Assembly (NCBI RefSeq): GCF_000369045.1
Contig: NZ_KB849786.1
Location: 665,906-729,905, forward strand
DNA: 64,000 nt
From: Acinetobacter pittii ATCC 19004 = CIP 70.29
Lineage (GTDB): Bacteria; Pseudomonadota; Gammaproteobacteria; Pseudomonadales; Moraxellaceae
Direction: 5' to 3'
In this document: piece after piece, positions 28,421 to 37,205 of the stretch
Layout of the letters: every line of letters starts with the position of its first letter
Position numbering within the stretch: the stretch's first letter is position 1
The notes under the pieces: model-generated
Seen by the model: the letters and a program-made list of their open reading frames with translations, nothing else
What the model was told of the DNA's origin: nothing
Database searches by the model: none
Translations under genes and position numbers: made by a program

Positions 28421-28430
28421 CTAGAAAAAA

Positions 28431-29210
28431 TTATTTTTCTACGAACGCACGTTCAATTACGTAGTCGCCCATTTCACCCATACGAGGTGATTCAACTAAA
28501 CCGTGTTGGTCAAGTAATGCAGCCACATCTTTTAAGAATGCAGGGCTACCGCAAAGCATTGCACGGTCAGTTTCACGGTTGAAGCGTGGTAAACCGATTT
28601 TTTCAAATAAAGCGCCAGTTTCAATTGCAGTTGTTACACGGCCTTGAGTGTGGAAAGGTTCACGAGTAACAGTAGGGTAGTAAACAAGTTTGTCTTTAAT
28701 ACCTAACTCTTCAAAGAATTCGTGGTTTGGTAATTCGTTCAAGATAAGGTCTTGATAAGCTAATTCAGAAATATAGCGTGTACCATGAACAACGATTACT
28801 TTTTCAAAGCGTTCGTAAGTTTCTGGATCACGAATAATTGATAAGAATGGAGCAAGACCAGTACCAGAAGATAAAAGGTATAAGTTTTTACCTGGTAAAA
28901 GGTCATCATGAACCAAAGTACCTGTTGGTTTTTTAGAAACTAAGATTTCATCACCAACTTGTACTTTTTGCAAAATCGAAGTTAAAGGACCGTCTTGTAC
29001 TTTAATTGAGAAGAATTCTAACTCTTCTTCGTAGTTTGCACTTGCAATCGAATACGCACGCATTAACGGTTTGCCATTCACTTCAAGTCCGATCATTACG
29101 AACTGACCATTTTTAAAACGTAAGCTGGTATCGCGTGTAGTTTTAAAACTGAAAAGAGTGTCATTCCAGTGGTGAACATGAGTAATGCGTTCAACGTTAA
29201 AAGCAGCCAT
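28431..29210 (-). CDS. fpr: Ferredoxin/flavodoxin-NADP+ reductase
   Basis: FAD enzyme passing electrons between NADPH and ferredoxin or flavodoxin in the cytoplasm. The 259-residue protein has the FAD motif RAYSIAS and the NADP motif SSGTGLAPFLSIIRD. The C-terminal MLCGSPAFLKDVAALL and final FVEK match the bacterial Fpr subclass. It is a lone gene ending at a terminator. Confidence 0.95.
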   Translation of the reverse strand: MAAFNVERITHVHHWNDTLFSFKTTRDTSLRFKNGQFVMIGLEVNGKPLMRAYSIASANYEEELEFFSIKVQDGPLTSILQKVQVGDEILVSKKPTGTLVHDDLLPGKNLYLLSSGTGLAPFLSIIRDPETYERFEKVIVVHGTRYISELAYQDLILNELPNHEFFEELGIKDKLVYYPTVTREPFHTQGRVTTAIETGALFEKIGLPRFNRETDRAMLCGSPAFLKDVAALLDQHGLVESPRMGEMGDYVIERAFVEK

Positions 29211-29311
29211 TAAAGGTCTCGATCACGATTAAAAGAAAACAGATTGCTATTCTAATCTAATTTCATTCCCGATAAACTGAATATATTTAATTGTGTTTAT
29301 AAGAAAAAGTG

Positions 29312-30043
29312 ATGATCAATTCTGTCACCTTCCCCATCATTGGCCACATGTGCTCTCCCTATCGTGAAAAATTTGGTATTCCACGCCAGCCTAATTTGGT
29401 CAATATTGAGTCTTATATTGACATGGTAGAACCATATAACGAATTGTTAGCATTTGAGGGAATTGAGCAATTTAGTCATCTCTGGTTAGTTTGGCAGTTT
29501 CATGACAATAAAAATCAAGGCAGTGCAGATAAGTTCCGTCCGCAGGTTCGTCCGCCACGTTTAGGTGGTAATGAAAAAATTGGAGTATTTGCTACACGAA
29601 GTATGTATAGACCTTCTCCAATCGGGCTTTCAGTCGTAAAACTTAATAAAGTGGAAAAAGTGGGGAAGTCTGTCCGTGTCTATGTCACAGGAAGTGATTT
29701 ATTAAATGGCACCCCAATTTTAGATATCAAACCCTATATTCAATATTCTGATGCAATTGCGGAGGCTCAAAGTGGTTATGCACATGCAGAACCTGAACGA
29801 AAAGCAGTCATGTGGACTGAAGCTGCATTAACAGCGCAAAAATATTTTCTTCAAAATAAAGAAATAGATTCGCAATACATTGATGAGCTTGAGCAAGTAT
29901 TAGCTTTAGATCCTCGGCCTGCCTATCAAGAAGACCCTGAAAGAATCTATAAAATGAAATTTTCAGACTTTGATATTCATTTTAAGGTCGATCAATTTGT
30001 AGTTACCGTCATTGATGTGGTGAAGACTTCTGCGCTTGCATAA
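29312..30043 (+). CDS. trmO: tRNA m6t6A37 methyltransferase TrmO (YaeB)
   Basis: SAM-dependent N6-methylation of threonylcarbamoyladenosine at position 37 of tRNA-Thr. The 243-residue protein carries the TrmO core FPIIGHMCSPYREKFGIPRQPNLV, HLWLVWQFHDN, RPPRLGGNEKIGVFATRSMYRPSPIGLS and DIKPYIQYSDAI. The ATG at 29312 is preferred over the GTG just before it; no strong ribosome site is seen for either. It is divergent from fpr. Confidence 0.93.
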   Translation: MINSVTFPIIGHMCSPYREKFGIPRQPNLVNIESYIDMVEPYNELLAFEGIEQFSHLWLVWQFHDNKNQGSADKFRPQVRPPRLGGNEKIGVFATRSMYRPSPIGLSVVKLNKVEKVGKSVRVYVTGSDLLNGTPILDIKPYIQYSDAIAEAQSGYAHAEPERKAVMWTEAALTAQKYFLQNKEIDSQYIDELEQVLALDPRPAYQEDPERIYKMKFSDFDIHFKVDQFVVTVIDVVKTSALA

Positions 30044-30051
30044 TAGATATT

Positions 30052-31323
30052 TTAAAACCAGTGGATGTTGAGCCAAAGTAAAGTAATAAAAATAGCCATA
30101 TGAATGAGCTGGGCGGGAACGAAAGCAAGGGCATAGCGTAGTCCGCCCGAAATTGCAGAGTTCACACTTTTAGCAAGAGCGTGAACTGCAAAACCTCCTA
30201 AAAAGGCAATTAATAAAGGTGTCATATGTGCGCTATCAGGTTCACCTTGCACAATGACCGCCGCTATAGCTGCATGTATTTCAAATAAAGAAGCAAGTAA
30301 GGTCCCCGCGATTAATCCCGCATCGCCTAAAGATATACTTAAACCATAAACACCTGCCTGAATAAGGGTAAGTGTACCCGCAATAATAATGGCTTCTTTT
30401 AAGCTGAACATTCTTGAGTCAAGCTCGGGCGAAGCCGTACTAGGCTCGGCTTTACGTAATAAAATAAAGGCCCATACTGCTAAAACTACTAAGGCAATAA
30501 GTGTAGGAAATATAATCAGCTTGAACCAAGCAAAGCTAATACCGATCACAATAATTAAGGTTTGAATCAGTGTTGAAACGCAAGACATCAATGCAGCACC
30601 TGCATTTGTTGTTGCGTTGGCTTTGCCAGAGCGTACTTCTAAACCTAAACTGGCAATAGTTGCTGTACTAGAAACAAATCCAGAAGCTAAAGAAGAAAGC
30701 AATAAAGCATTTTTAGACGACAAAAGTCGCTTTGCTATATGGGCAAGGGCTTGTACAAATAAGATTAAAGTCAGTAATTTTAAAATCACATGTGGATTTA
30801 AAACTGGACCCCAAAAAGGTTTATTTGGAACTAAAGGCAAAGCAATTAACAGTAAGGCAAGTAGAAAAATACCATCACGTAATTCTGATTCAGTAATCCA
30901 TTGACTGGCAATGCCATGCATAGACTGCTTAGCTATTAAGATAGTTGTCATGATCACAGCTAGGCCGGCAGCGAGCGAAATATTCCAAATGCAAAGTGCC
31001 CCGATGAAGTAAGTCATAATAAAGGCGAGTTCGGTGGTCACGCCCGGGTCATTGGGTTGATTTTTGAGCGAAACAATACTAATAGCACCAATGAGTAAGG
31101 CACCCACAATTCCAATTTCAATGCCAAATAAAAAACAGATTGCTCCTAATAATGCACTAATGGCAAAAGATCGAAATCCCGCAAAGGTTTTATATTCATG
31201 TTTAAGCTTACTTCGTTCTCGTTCTAAACCAATTAATAAGCCACAACCAAGCGCCGCAGCAATGACAGTAATAAATTCTTCAAATGATGCTGTTTGTAAT
31301 GACATTGTCATTGGAAGTTCCAT
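30052..31323 (-). CDS. MgtC/DUF4010 family inner-membrane protein
   Basis: A 423-residue, almost wholly hydrophobic protein with roughly twelve helices. The N-terminal part has GCGLLIGLERERSK, the MgtC/SapB signature, and the C-terminal half is DUF4010 (ISGGLRYALAFVPAQLIHMAIF). Such proteins (COG3174) have no proven transport substrate. GAGGA lies six bases before the ATG at 31323. It ends nine bases from the convergent trmO. Confidence 0.8.
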   Translation of the reverse strand: MELPMTMSLQTASFEEFITVIAAALGCGLLIGLERERSKLKHEYKTFAGFRSFAISALLGAICFLFGIEIGIVGALLIGAISIVSLKNQPNDPGVTTELAFIMTYFIGALCIWNISLAAGLAVIMTTILIAKQSMHGIASQWITESELRDGIFLLALLLIALPLVPNKPFWGPVLNPHVILKLLTLILFVQALAHIAKRLLSSKNALLLSSLASGFVSSTATIASLGLEVRSGKANATTNAGAALMSCVSTLIQTLIIVIGISFAWFKLIIFPTLIALVVLAVWAFILLRKAEPSTASPELDSRMFSLKEAIIIAGTLTLIQAGVYGLSISLGDAGLIAGTLLASLFEIHAAIAAVIVQGEPDSAHMTPLLIAFLGGFAVHALAKSVNSAISGGLRYALAFVPAQLIHMAIFITLLWLNIHWF

Positions 31324-31578
31324 ATTACTTCCTCTTTGCTTATTGTTATATGTAGATTTGAATCATTTTAAAATCATGTATTCATGTTCAGTTTATGCTT
31401 TTTATTATAGTGAGCATAGTGTCTTTTTTAGACAAAACTATGTAGAAAATATTTCTATAAATATGACCTGTGACACAAAAAAATACTAAGATGAGAAGTG
31501 GTTTAATTAACTGATGTTAAAGGATATTTAAATGTAAAACATCTCTGCTATATTATAAAAATATATTGGGGATAGCGC

Positions 31579-33336
31579 ATGAATGCACATGTAGAAATAG
31601 ATACATATTGGTGTCTAGAACAACTATTACAAGAAGGCCGTATAACAGAACGAGATAAATTACTGGTACAGACAAGTCACCGCCAAAAAGACCAGTTAAA
31701 GTGGCACCCATTACAGTGGATTGCACATTTTAATTTAAAAGATCAGCAACACACACATGCGCATTTGAGTTTAAACCGCTTATGTTTATGGTTTGCAGAT
31801 CGGGTTCAGCTACCTCTATTTGTGATCGATCCTTTAAAGGCAGATGTCAGCGCTTTAACGCAGGTCATGTCACAAGAGTTTGCGATTCGCAACCATATTT
31901 TAGCTGTTGAAATTCATGCTGACCGAATCGTGATTGGAACAGATCAACCCTTTCAAACAGATTGGCTCAATAATCTCGAACGAAGTCTAGCGCCTAAGAA
32001 AATTGAACGGGTACTGCTTAATCCCGAACAGTTACAACGCTATTTGCGCGAATATTATCAGGTGAGTCGCGCGGTAAACTCTGCTCAAAAAGATGCAGCT
32101 CATGACCGCGACACTAAAAATGTTGAAGCACTTTTGCAGCTTGGCGATAGTCAAAACCCAGATGCTAATGATCAGCATATTGTGAAATTAGTCGACTGGA
32201 TTTTACAGTTTGCATTTGAGCAGAGTGCCAGTGACATTCACATGGAACCGCGTAAAGATAATGGTAAAGTCAGATTTAGGATTGATGGCGTTTTACACAC
32301 CATTTATAACATGCCTTCAAATACGCTGACCGCCGTGATTTCTCGGATTAAAATTTTAGGACGTTTGAATGTAGCGGAAAAACGTAAACCACAAGATGGC
32401 CGGTTAAAAACACGTACACCTAAAGGGCAAGAAACCGAATTACGTTTATCAACCTTACCAACCGCATTTGGTGAAAAACTGGTTATGCGTATTTTCGACC
32501 CTGATGTGTTGGTACGTTCTTTTCAGCAATTGGGTTTTGAAGAGCGTTTATTACAACAGTGGCAACAATTAACAAAAAATAGCCACGGTATTATTTTAGT
32601 CACGGGTCCTACAGGCTCCGGTAAAACAACTACGCTATATTCATCTTTAAAGCAGCTTGCAACCGAGCAGGTCAATGTATGTACCATTGAAGATCCGATT
32701 GAAATGCTAGAGCCTAGTTTTAACCAAATGCAGGTCAATAATGCAATTGAATTAGGCTTTGCAGACGGTGTGCGTGCGCTTATGCGTCAAGACCCTGACA
32801 TTATTATGATTGGGGAAATTCGTGATCAAGATACAGCGAATATGGCCATTCAGGCAGCATTAACAGGTCATTTGGTTTTATCAACTTTACATACCAATGA
32901 TGCACCGTCTAGTTTGACTCGTTTGCATGATCTAGGTGTACAGCCATTTCTGACAGCTGCAACAATTTTAGGTGTTCTCGCGCAGCGCTTAGTCCGCCAG
33001 CTTTGTCCACACTGTAAGCAAAAAACTCACATTAATGAGGATGAGTGGGAACACCTAACCTTTGACTACATTATGGAAATGCCTGAAACGGTTTATCAAG
33101 CGGTAGGCTGCGAAGAATGTCGTCATACAGGCTATAAAGGGCGAGTCGGTATTTACGAATTTATGCCGGTCAGTCTTGAGCTTAAACACCTTATTAGTAG
33201 TCATGTGACATTAAATGATTTAAGAACTCAAACTAAAAAAGAAGGTATAGAACCTTTAAGAATTGCAGGAGCCCGTAAAGTGATTGAAGGACTTACGACA
33301 TTAGAAGAGGTCTTGAGGGTTGTGCCATTAAATTAA
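31579..33336 (+). CDS. gspE: GspE/PilB-type secretion ATPase, probably type II secretion
   Basis: Cytoplasmic hexameric ATPase that powers a type II secretion or type IV pilus machine. The 585-residue protein has a divergent N-terminal domain (1-180), Walker A GPTGSGKTTTL near 345, Asp box and Walker B (DPDIIMIGEIRD). A four-cysteine metal site follows: CPHC near 475 and CEEC near 511. No other gsp or pil gene is nearby; Acinetobacter type II genes are known to be scattered. The assignment to T2SS over pilus is moderate, and the long N-terminus would also fit PilB-like proteins. Confidence 0.78.
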   Translation: MNAHVEIDTYWCLEQLLQEGRITERDKLLVQTSHRQKDQLKWHPLQWIAHFNLKDQQHTHAHLSLNRLCLWFADRVQLPLFVIDPLKADVSALTQVMSQEFAIRNHILAVEIHADRIVIGTDQPFQTDWLNNLERSLAPKKIERVLLNPEQLQRYLREYYQVSRAVNSAQKDAAHDRDTKNVEALLQLGDSQNPDANDQHIVKLVDWILQFAFEQSASDIHMEPRKDNGKVRFRIDGVLHTIYNMPSNTLTAVISRIKILGRLNVAEKRKPQDGRLKTRTPKGQETELRLSTLPTAFGEKLVMRIFDPDVLVRSFQQLGFEERLLQQWQQLTKNSHGIILVTGPTGSGKTTTLYSSLKQLATEQVNVCTIEDPIEMLEPSFNQMQVNNAIELGFADGVRALMRQDPDIIMIGEIRDQDTANMAIQAALTGHLVLSTLHTNDAPSSLTRLHDLGVQPFLTAATILGVLAQRLVRQLCPHCKQKTHINEDEWEHLTFDYIMEMPETVYQAVGCEECRHTGYKGRVGIYEFMPVSLELKHLISSHVTLNDLRTQTKKEGIEPLRIAGARKVIEGLTTLEEVLRVVPLN

Positions 33337-33358
33337 GTTTTTCTTAAGATTCACCTCA

Positions 33359-33402
33359 TTTATGGTTGATTTAATTGCTTTATCCCAAAAGGGAACCATA
33401 AA
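33359..33402 (+). other. Stem-loop in the leader of the OB-fold gene
   Basis: Outer 9-bp arms TTTATGGTT / AACCATAAA enclose an inner TCCC-AAAA-GGGA hairpin. It ends 14 bases before the ATG at 33417, next to the ribosome site AGAGGG. It lacks a T-run. Confidence 0.45.
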
Positions 33403-33416
33403 CAGAGGGTAATAAT

Positions 33417-33776
33417 ATGAATATGCTTAAAGTAATGTTGATGACTGCTGGTATGACTGCTGCTGGCGTAGTTGTGGCGAATACACCAGTGAATCAAGCT
33501 GCAATTGCTCCGGCAACTGTCACCACAGTAAAACAGGCATTAACCTCAAAAGATAATACACCGATCAAATTACATGGTCAGGTTGTAAAATCTTTAGGCG
33601 ATGAAAAATATCAATTCCGTGATAAGACAGGTAGCATTACAATTGATGTAGATGATGAACTTTGGCAAGGTCGCCCTATTTCAGCCAATACAAATGTGAC
33701 TTTAATTGGTGAAGTAGACATTGACTATAAACCTTTAAAACGCGTAGAAATTGATGTGGATCAAGTTCAGTTCTAA
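33417..33776 (+). CDS. Periplasmic OB-fold (BOF/YgiW) stress protein
   Basis: A 119-residue protein with a Sec signal peptide (cut near VVVA, residues 18-22) and one bacterial OB-fold domain (LHGQVVKSLGDEKYQFRDKTGSITIDVDD...). This is the YgiW/VisP family, linked to stress tolerance and ligand binding. It sits directly before qseBC-like genes in the same direction, as in Aggregatibacter and Haemophilus, which supports the two-component call. Confidence 0.85.
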   Translation: MNMLKVMLMTAGMTAAGVVVANTPVNQAAIAPATVTTVKQALTSKDNTPIKLHGQVVKSLGDEKYQFRDKTGSITIDVDDELWQGRPISANTNVTLIGEVDIDYKPLKRVEIDVDQVQF

Positions 33777-33805
33777 TGAATAAGGTCTGTAGATCTACTA
33801 CTTTT

Positions 33806-33839
33806 AGCCGCATTTAAATCATGCGGCTTTGCTTTTTTT
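33806..33839 (+). terminator. Terminator between the OB-fold gene and qseB
   Basis: 8-bp stem AGCCGCAT / ATGCGGCT, 7-base loop, followed by TTGCTTTTTTT. Some read-through into qseBC is possible. Confidence 0.8.
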
Positions 33840-33884
33840 ATAAAGGCTTGGCAAGATCAAATCAGGATATAACAGGAAAAATAG

Positions 33885-34547
33885 ATGAGAATTTTGCTTG
33901 CAGAAGATGATCGCTCTCAAGCTGAAAGCATTCAATCATGGTTAGAGTTAGACGGTTATCAGGTAGATTGGGTCGAAAGAGGTGATTATGCACTTACGGC
34001 AATCGAACAGCATGATTATGACTGTATTTTACTTGATCGGGGACTACCTCAACTGGCTGGTGAAAAGGTTTTAACGACGATTCGCCATAAACAAAAAAAT
34101 GTTCCTGTTATTTTTATTACTGCACGTGACAGCATTCATGATCGGGTAGAGGGGCTAGATTTAGGCGCAAATGACTATTTGGTTAAGCCTTTTAGTTTAG
34201 AAGAGTTATCGGCTCGCATCCGCGCTCAATTACGCAAACAAACTTTGAGTCAGCAATCGATTTTAACATGGGGTGACCTACAACTTGATACACAAGCGAA
34301 AGTTGTATTAAGCGCTGGCAAGTCTATCGATTTAACGGCAAAAGAATTCCAAATATTGCGTAAGCTTATGGTGCATCCCGAGCATATTATTACCCGTGAT
34401 CAATTAGAAGAAGCACTCTATGCATGGGGCGAAGAAATTGAAAGTAACGCGATCGAAGTATTTATTTATCAACTTCGAAAAAAAATCGGAAGCAGCAGTA
34501 TTAAAACCATACGGGGGCTAGGCTACCGTATGGGAGATTTAAAATGA
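33885..34547 (+). CDS. qseB: OmpR-family response regulator, QseB-like
   Basis: A 220-residue DNA-binding response regulator. The receiver domain (1-115) has the acidic pair EDD at residues 7-9, phospho-acceptor Asp51 (ILLDRGLP) and Lys in LVKPF. A winged-helix domain follows (125-220: FIYQLRKKIGSSSIKTIRGLGYRMG). It is not A. baumannii PmrA as I remember that sequence. It overlaps the kinase gene by four bases. The QseB name is by family and gene context; the genes controlled here are unknown. Confidence 0.85.
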   Translation: MRILLAEDDRSQAESIQSWLELDGYQVDWVERGDYALTAIEQHDYDCILLDRGLPQLAGEKVLTTIRHKQKNVPVIFITARDSIHDRVEGLDLGANDYLVKPFSLEELSARIRAQLRKQTLSQQSILTWGDLQLDTQAKVVLSAGKSIDLTAKEFQILRKLMVHPEHIITRDQLEEALYAWGEEIESNAIEVFIYQLRKKIGSSSIKTIRGLGYRMGDLK

Positions 34548-35884
34548 AATCGAATCGCTCATCCTTGCAGTCGCAACTGGTTAAAACCACGATGTGGAGC
34601 AGTGTGGTGGTGGGGTTATTGGCATTAAGTTTACTCACTATATTTTCGATCTATCACAACATGTCAGTGCAAGACGAGATCATGGATGAAATTTCAGATA
34701 CTTTGCTGGTTTCCGATCTTTCCGAACATTCCATGAAACAGTTTGATGAGCTAAGTGATGAATTTGATATTCAATATGAGTTATTAAACACAGGCCAAGT
34801 ACTTACTCATTCTCATAGCTATCAGCATGAACTTTTTGAGCAAGGTAACTTATCAGAAGGTTTTTCGTATTTTTGGTTTGATGGCCAATTATGGCGTAGT
34901 CTGGCTGCACAACAAGAAGACTCTCAGCTACAAGTTGAAGTTTTTCAACCAATGAGTACACGTGTTGAAGAGGTACTCAAAGCACTTGCTGGATATAGCG
35001 GTCTTATGGTGTTGTTTTGGTTACTGCAATGGGTCATTGTAAGTTGGCGTACCGAGCATCAATTGGCTGCACTCAATTTACTTTCTAGACGAATTGCTCA
35101 AAAAACTGCATCAAATTTAGAGCCAATTCAAGAACCAGATGTCATTACAGAAATTCAACCTGTTATAGATGCATTAAATCAATTGCTTGCGAGATTGCAA
35201 AGGGCTCTTGTTGCTGAACAGCGTTTTACCGCGGATGCTTCGCATGAGCTACGTTCTCCCTTGTCTGCTATACAAATGCGTCTTCAGGTCTTGCAGCGTA
35301 AATACCAACATCTTCCTGAACTTCATCAAGATTTTGAACGCATACAAGAAGACGTTTCTAGAAGTACAAAAATACTTGAGAATTTACTTCTTCTGGCCCG
35401 CTTAGAACCTAATGAAGCTGAACAGCCCGAACTTCCTAAGACAGTTATCGATTTAAATTACTTACTGGCTAGAGTGATTGAAACTGTAGATTTAGATGCG
35501 AAAGCTAAACAGATGTTGATAGAGACCAATACTTTATCGACAGAAACTAAAACATATGCGAATGAAGAATTACTGTTTATTGCTTTTAGAAATTTATTTG
35601 ATAACGCCATTCGTTATAGCCCGACACTAGGCTCTATTCATGTTGAGATTAGTCAGCATGAACAGCAAATTAAGGTGTCTATTGAAGACACGGGAAATGG
35701 AGTAGATGATGACGTGCTATTACGGTTAGGGCAGCGTTTTTTTCGGGTGCTTGGTACTCAGCAGCAAGGTTCTGGGTTAGGAATTTCAATTACTCGAAAA
35801 ATTATTGAATTGCATAATGGCAAGTTACGTTTTATGCATGCTGAACAAGGTGGTCTGAGGGCAGAGATTATTCTTCCTTCATAA
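34544..35884 (+). CDS. qseC: Sensor histidine kinase, QseC-like
   Basis: A 446-residue inner-membrane kinase. There are two membrane segments (about 17-38 and 150-168) with a short periplasmic sensor of about 110 residues between them. A HAMP-like linker precedes the HisKA phospho-histidine His234 in DASHELRSPLSAIQ. The ATPase domain has NLFDNAIRYSP, DTGNGV and GSGLGISITRKI. It is translationally coupled to qseB. The signal is unknown; QseC in enterics is reported to sense catecholamines. Confidence 0.87.
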   Translation: MKSNRSSLQSQLVKTTMWSSVVVGLLALSLLTIFSIYHNMSVQDEIMDEISDTLLVSDLSEHSMKQFDELSDEFDIQYELLNTGQVLTHSHSYQHELFEQGNLSEGFSYFWFDGQLWRSLAAQQEDSQLQVEVFQPMSTRVEEVLKALAGYSGLMVLFWLLQWVIVSWRTEHQLAALNLLSRRIAQKTASNLEPIQEPDVITEIQPVIDALNQLLARLQRALVAEQRFTADASHELRSPLSAIQMRLQVLQRKYQHLPELHQDFERIQEDVSRSTKILENLLLLARLEPNEAEQPELPKTVIDLNYLLARVIETVDLDAKAKQMLIETNTLSTETKTYANEELLFIAFRNLFDNAIRYSPTLGSIHVEISQHEQQIKVSIEDTGNGVDDDVLLRLGQRFFRVLGTQQQGSGLGISITRKIIELHNGKLRFMHAEQGGLRAEIILPS

Positions 35885-35887
35885 AAA

Positions 35888-35918
35888 ATAGCATGGTTAC
35901 CCATGCTATCCATTTTTT
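35888..35918 (+). terminator. Terminator of qseBC
   Basis: 9-bp stem ATAGCATGG-TTAC-CCATGCTAT followed by a T-rich tail (six T). Confidence 0.8.
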
Positions 35919-35956
35919 GTTTTCCCACGAATATTATTGAAACGCGAGTATGTTTT

Positions 35957-36127
35957 TTATTTAGTTAAAATTAGGCGATTGTTGCGAGTGAGGCGTAAAC
36001 GATATTCCTCGCCAGCATGCATAATGCGAATTTCACGGCCTAATGCAAAGAGGTTATTAGAATGTAACATTGGTAAGGCGTGAGCTGTGTCATTGTTACG
36101 GGTAAATAAGCTAAAAGGTGCGTTCAT
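35957..36127 (-). CDS. hemP: Hemin uptake protein HemP
   Basis: A 56-residue protein whose last 35 residues (LGREIRIMHAGEEYRLRLTRNNRLILTK) are the HemP family core. HemP proteins affect heme-uptake gene expression in some bacteria. The ATG at 36127 is chosen because GGAG lies eight bases upstream; the longer frame to 36271 would read across the Fur site and has no family similarity. A strong Fur box lies about 30 bases upstream, so it should be made under iron shortage. No heme receptor or heme oxygenase gene is next to it. Confidence 0.85.
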   Translation of the reverse strand: MNAPFSLFTRNNDTAHALPMLHSNNLFALGREIRIMHAGEEYRLRLTRNNRLILTK

Positions 36128-36159
36128 TTGTTGTGCTCCGTGGTATGTTCTTGAACGAT

Positions 36160-36178
36160 TTAAATGATAATCATTATC
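36160..36178. promoter_or_regulatory. Fur box upstream of hemP
   Basis: The 19-mer shares 16 of 19 positions (counted by hand) with GATAATGATAATCATTATC, including the intact AATGATAATCATTATC core. It lies between hemP (-) and the Nudix gene (+), so it could act on both. Confidence 0.8.
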
Positions 36179-36263
36179 GAATAGATCTGTCAATGAGATT
36201 TTTAAGATTTTATAAAATGATAAAATTTGCTTACACTTGAGAAAAGTTTTAGAGAGTAAAAAG

Positions 36264-37160
36264 ATGGCCAAACCAATAGTCGATGTCGCTATAGCAATCT
36301 TGATCCATCGTGGAAAAATATTAGTTGGATGGCGCGATGAGCAGCAACATCAAGGTGGAAAGCATGAGTTCCCTGGTGGAAAGGTTGAGCAGGGTGAAAC
36401 ACCAGAAGAAGCCTGCCGCCGTGAAATCTATGAAGAAGTGGGTATTGGTTTAAAAGATTGGCACCAGTTTGATTATATTCACCATGAATATGATGACATT
36501 ATTGTCAATTTACATTTATTCCATAGTTATGTACCTGACGAGTTATTAAATCTTATTCATCAACCATGGGCATGGTACACACGTGATCAGCTACTTCATT
36601 TAAACTTTCCAAAAGCCAATAAAAACATCATAAAACGACTCTATTGGCCTCATCTCATCAAAATTAGCAATACGCTTTCAACGGTAGAAAGTAGTGATGC
36701 TTTATTGTACTGGCGTATCGAAGAATTTGAGCCGCAGTATATAGAGCAATTAACTGCTTTAGATGAAGGGCAACGATCAAGTTTAATTATAAATGTAGAT
36801 ATTTGGCGGCAATTAAGCCCTGAATTACAAAAACAAATAAAGACCGTTCATTTAAAACAATCTCAGCTCATGAATTTGCATAAAGGCGATTTAACAGTGG
36901 GCGTACGATATATTGCTGCTTGTCATGATGCTGTTTCTTTAAAGCAAGCTCAGCAGATTGGTTGTGATGCTGTTTTTATTAGTCCTGTAAAATCAACAAC
37001 GACTCATCCAGAAGCTGTGGCATTAGGTTGGGAACGTTTTAGTGATCTCGCTCAAAATAGCCAGATTCCAGTTTTTGCATTAGGAGGAGTGCATCCGGAT
37101 GATTTAGCCACTGCACAGCAGCATGGTGCATATGGCTTAGCAGGTATTCGTAATTTCTAA
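36264..37160 (+). CDS. Nudix hydrolase (MutT-like) fused to a ThiE/TenI-like domain
   Basis: A 298-residue two-domain protein. The N-terminal Nudix hydrolase (1-130) has an intact Nudix box at residues 38-60 (GGKVEQGETPEEACRREIYEEVG), as in MutT, which removes oxidised dGTP. The C-terminal half (150-298) resembles thiamine-phosphate synthase (GCDAVFISPVKSTTTHPEAVALGW, FALGGVHPDDLATAQQHGAYGLAGI). This fusion is known in several gammaproteobacteria. The ATG at 36264 is preferred to the upstream TTG at 36237. Whether the ThiE-like half is active is not known. Confidence 0.85.
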   Translation: MAKPIVDVAIAILIHRGKILVGWRDEQQHQGGKHEFPGGKVEQGETPEEACRREIYEEVGIGLKDWHQFDYIHHEYDDIIVNLHLFHSYVPDELLNLIHQPWAWYTRDQLLHLNFPKANKNIIKRLYWPHLIKISNTLSTVESSDALLYWRIEEFEPQYIEQLTALDEGQRSSLIINVDIWRQLSPELQKQIKTVHLKQSQLMNLHKGDLTVGVRYIAACHDAVSLKQAQQIGCDAVFISPVKSTTTHPEAVALGWERFSDLAQNSQIPVFALGGVHPDDLATAQQHGAYGLAGIRNF

Positions 37161-37173
37161 TGAGAAAATAAAA

Positions 37174-37205
37174 AAGCATTAAAAGCTAAAGGGCTTTTAA
37201 TGCTT
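37174..37205 (-). terminator. Terminator overlapping the end of the LpoP-like gene
   Basis: 12-bp perfect stem AAGCATTAAAAG / CTTTTAATGCTT, with the stop codon in the loop, followed by T residues on the minus strand. It ends the mrcB operon. Confidence 0.8.

Noticed and set aside
33885..35884. PmrAB two-component system
   Set aside because: The regulator does not match PmrA as I remember it, there is no pmrC upstream, and the OB-fold neighbour points to QseBC.
35957..36271. Longer 104-residue form of HemP
   Set aside because: The extra N-terminus would run through the Fur box and has no ribosome site; the HemP core starts at 36127.
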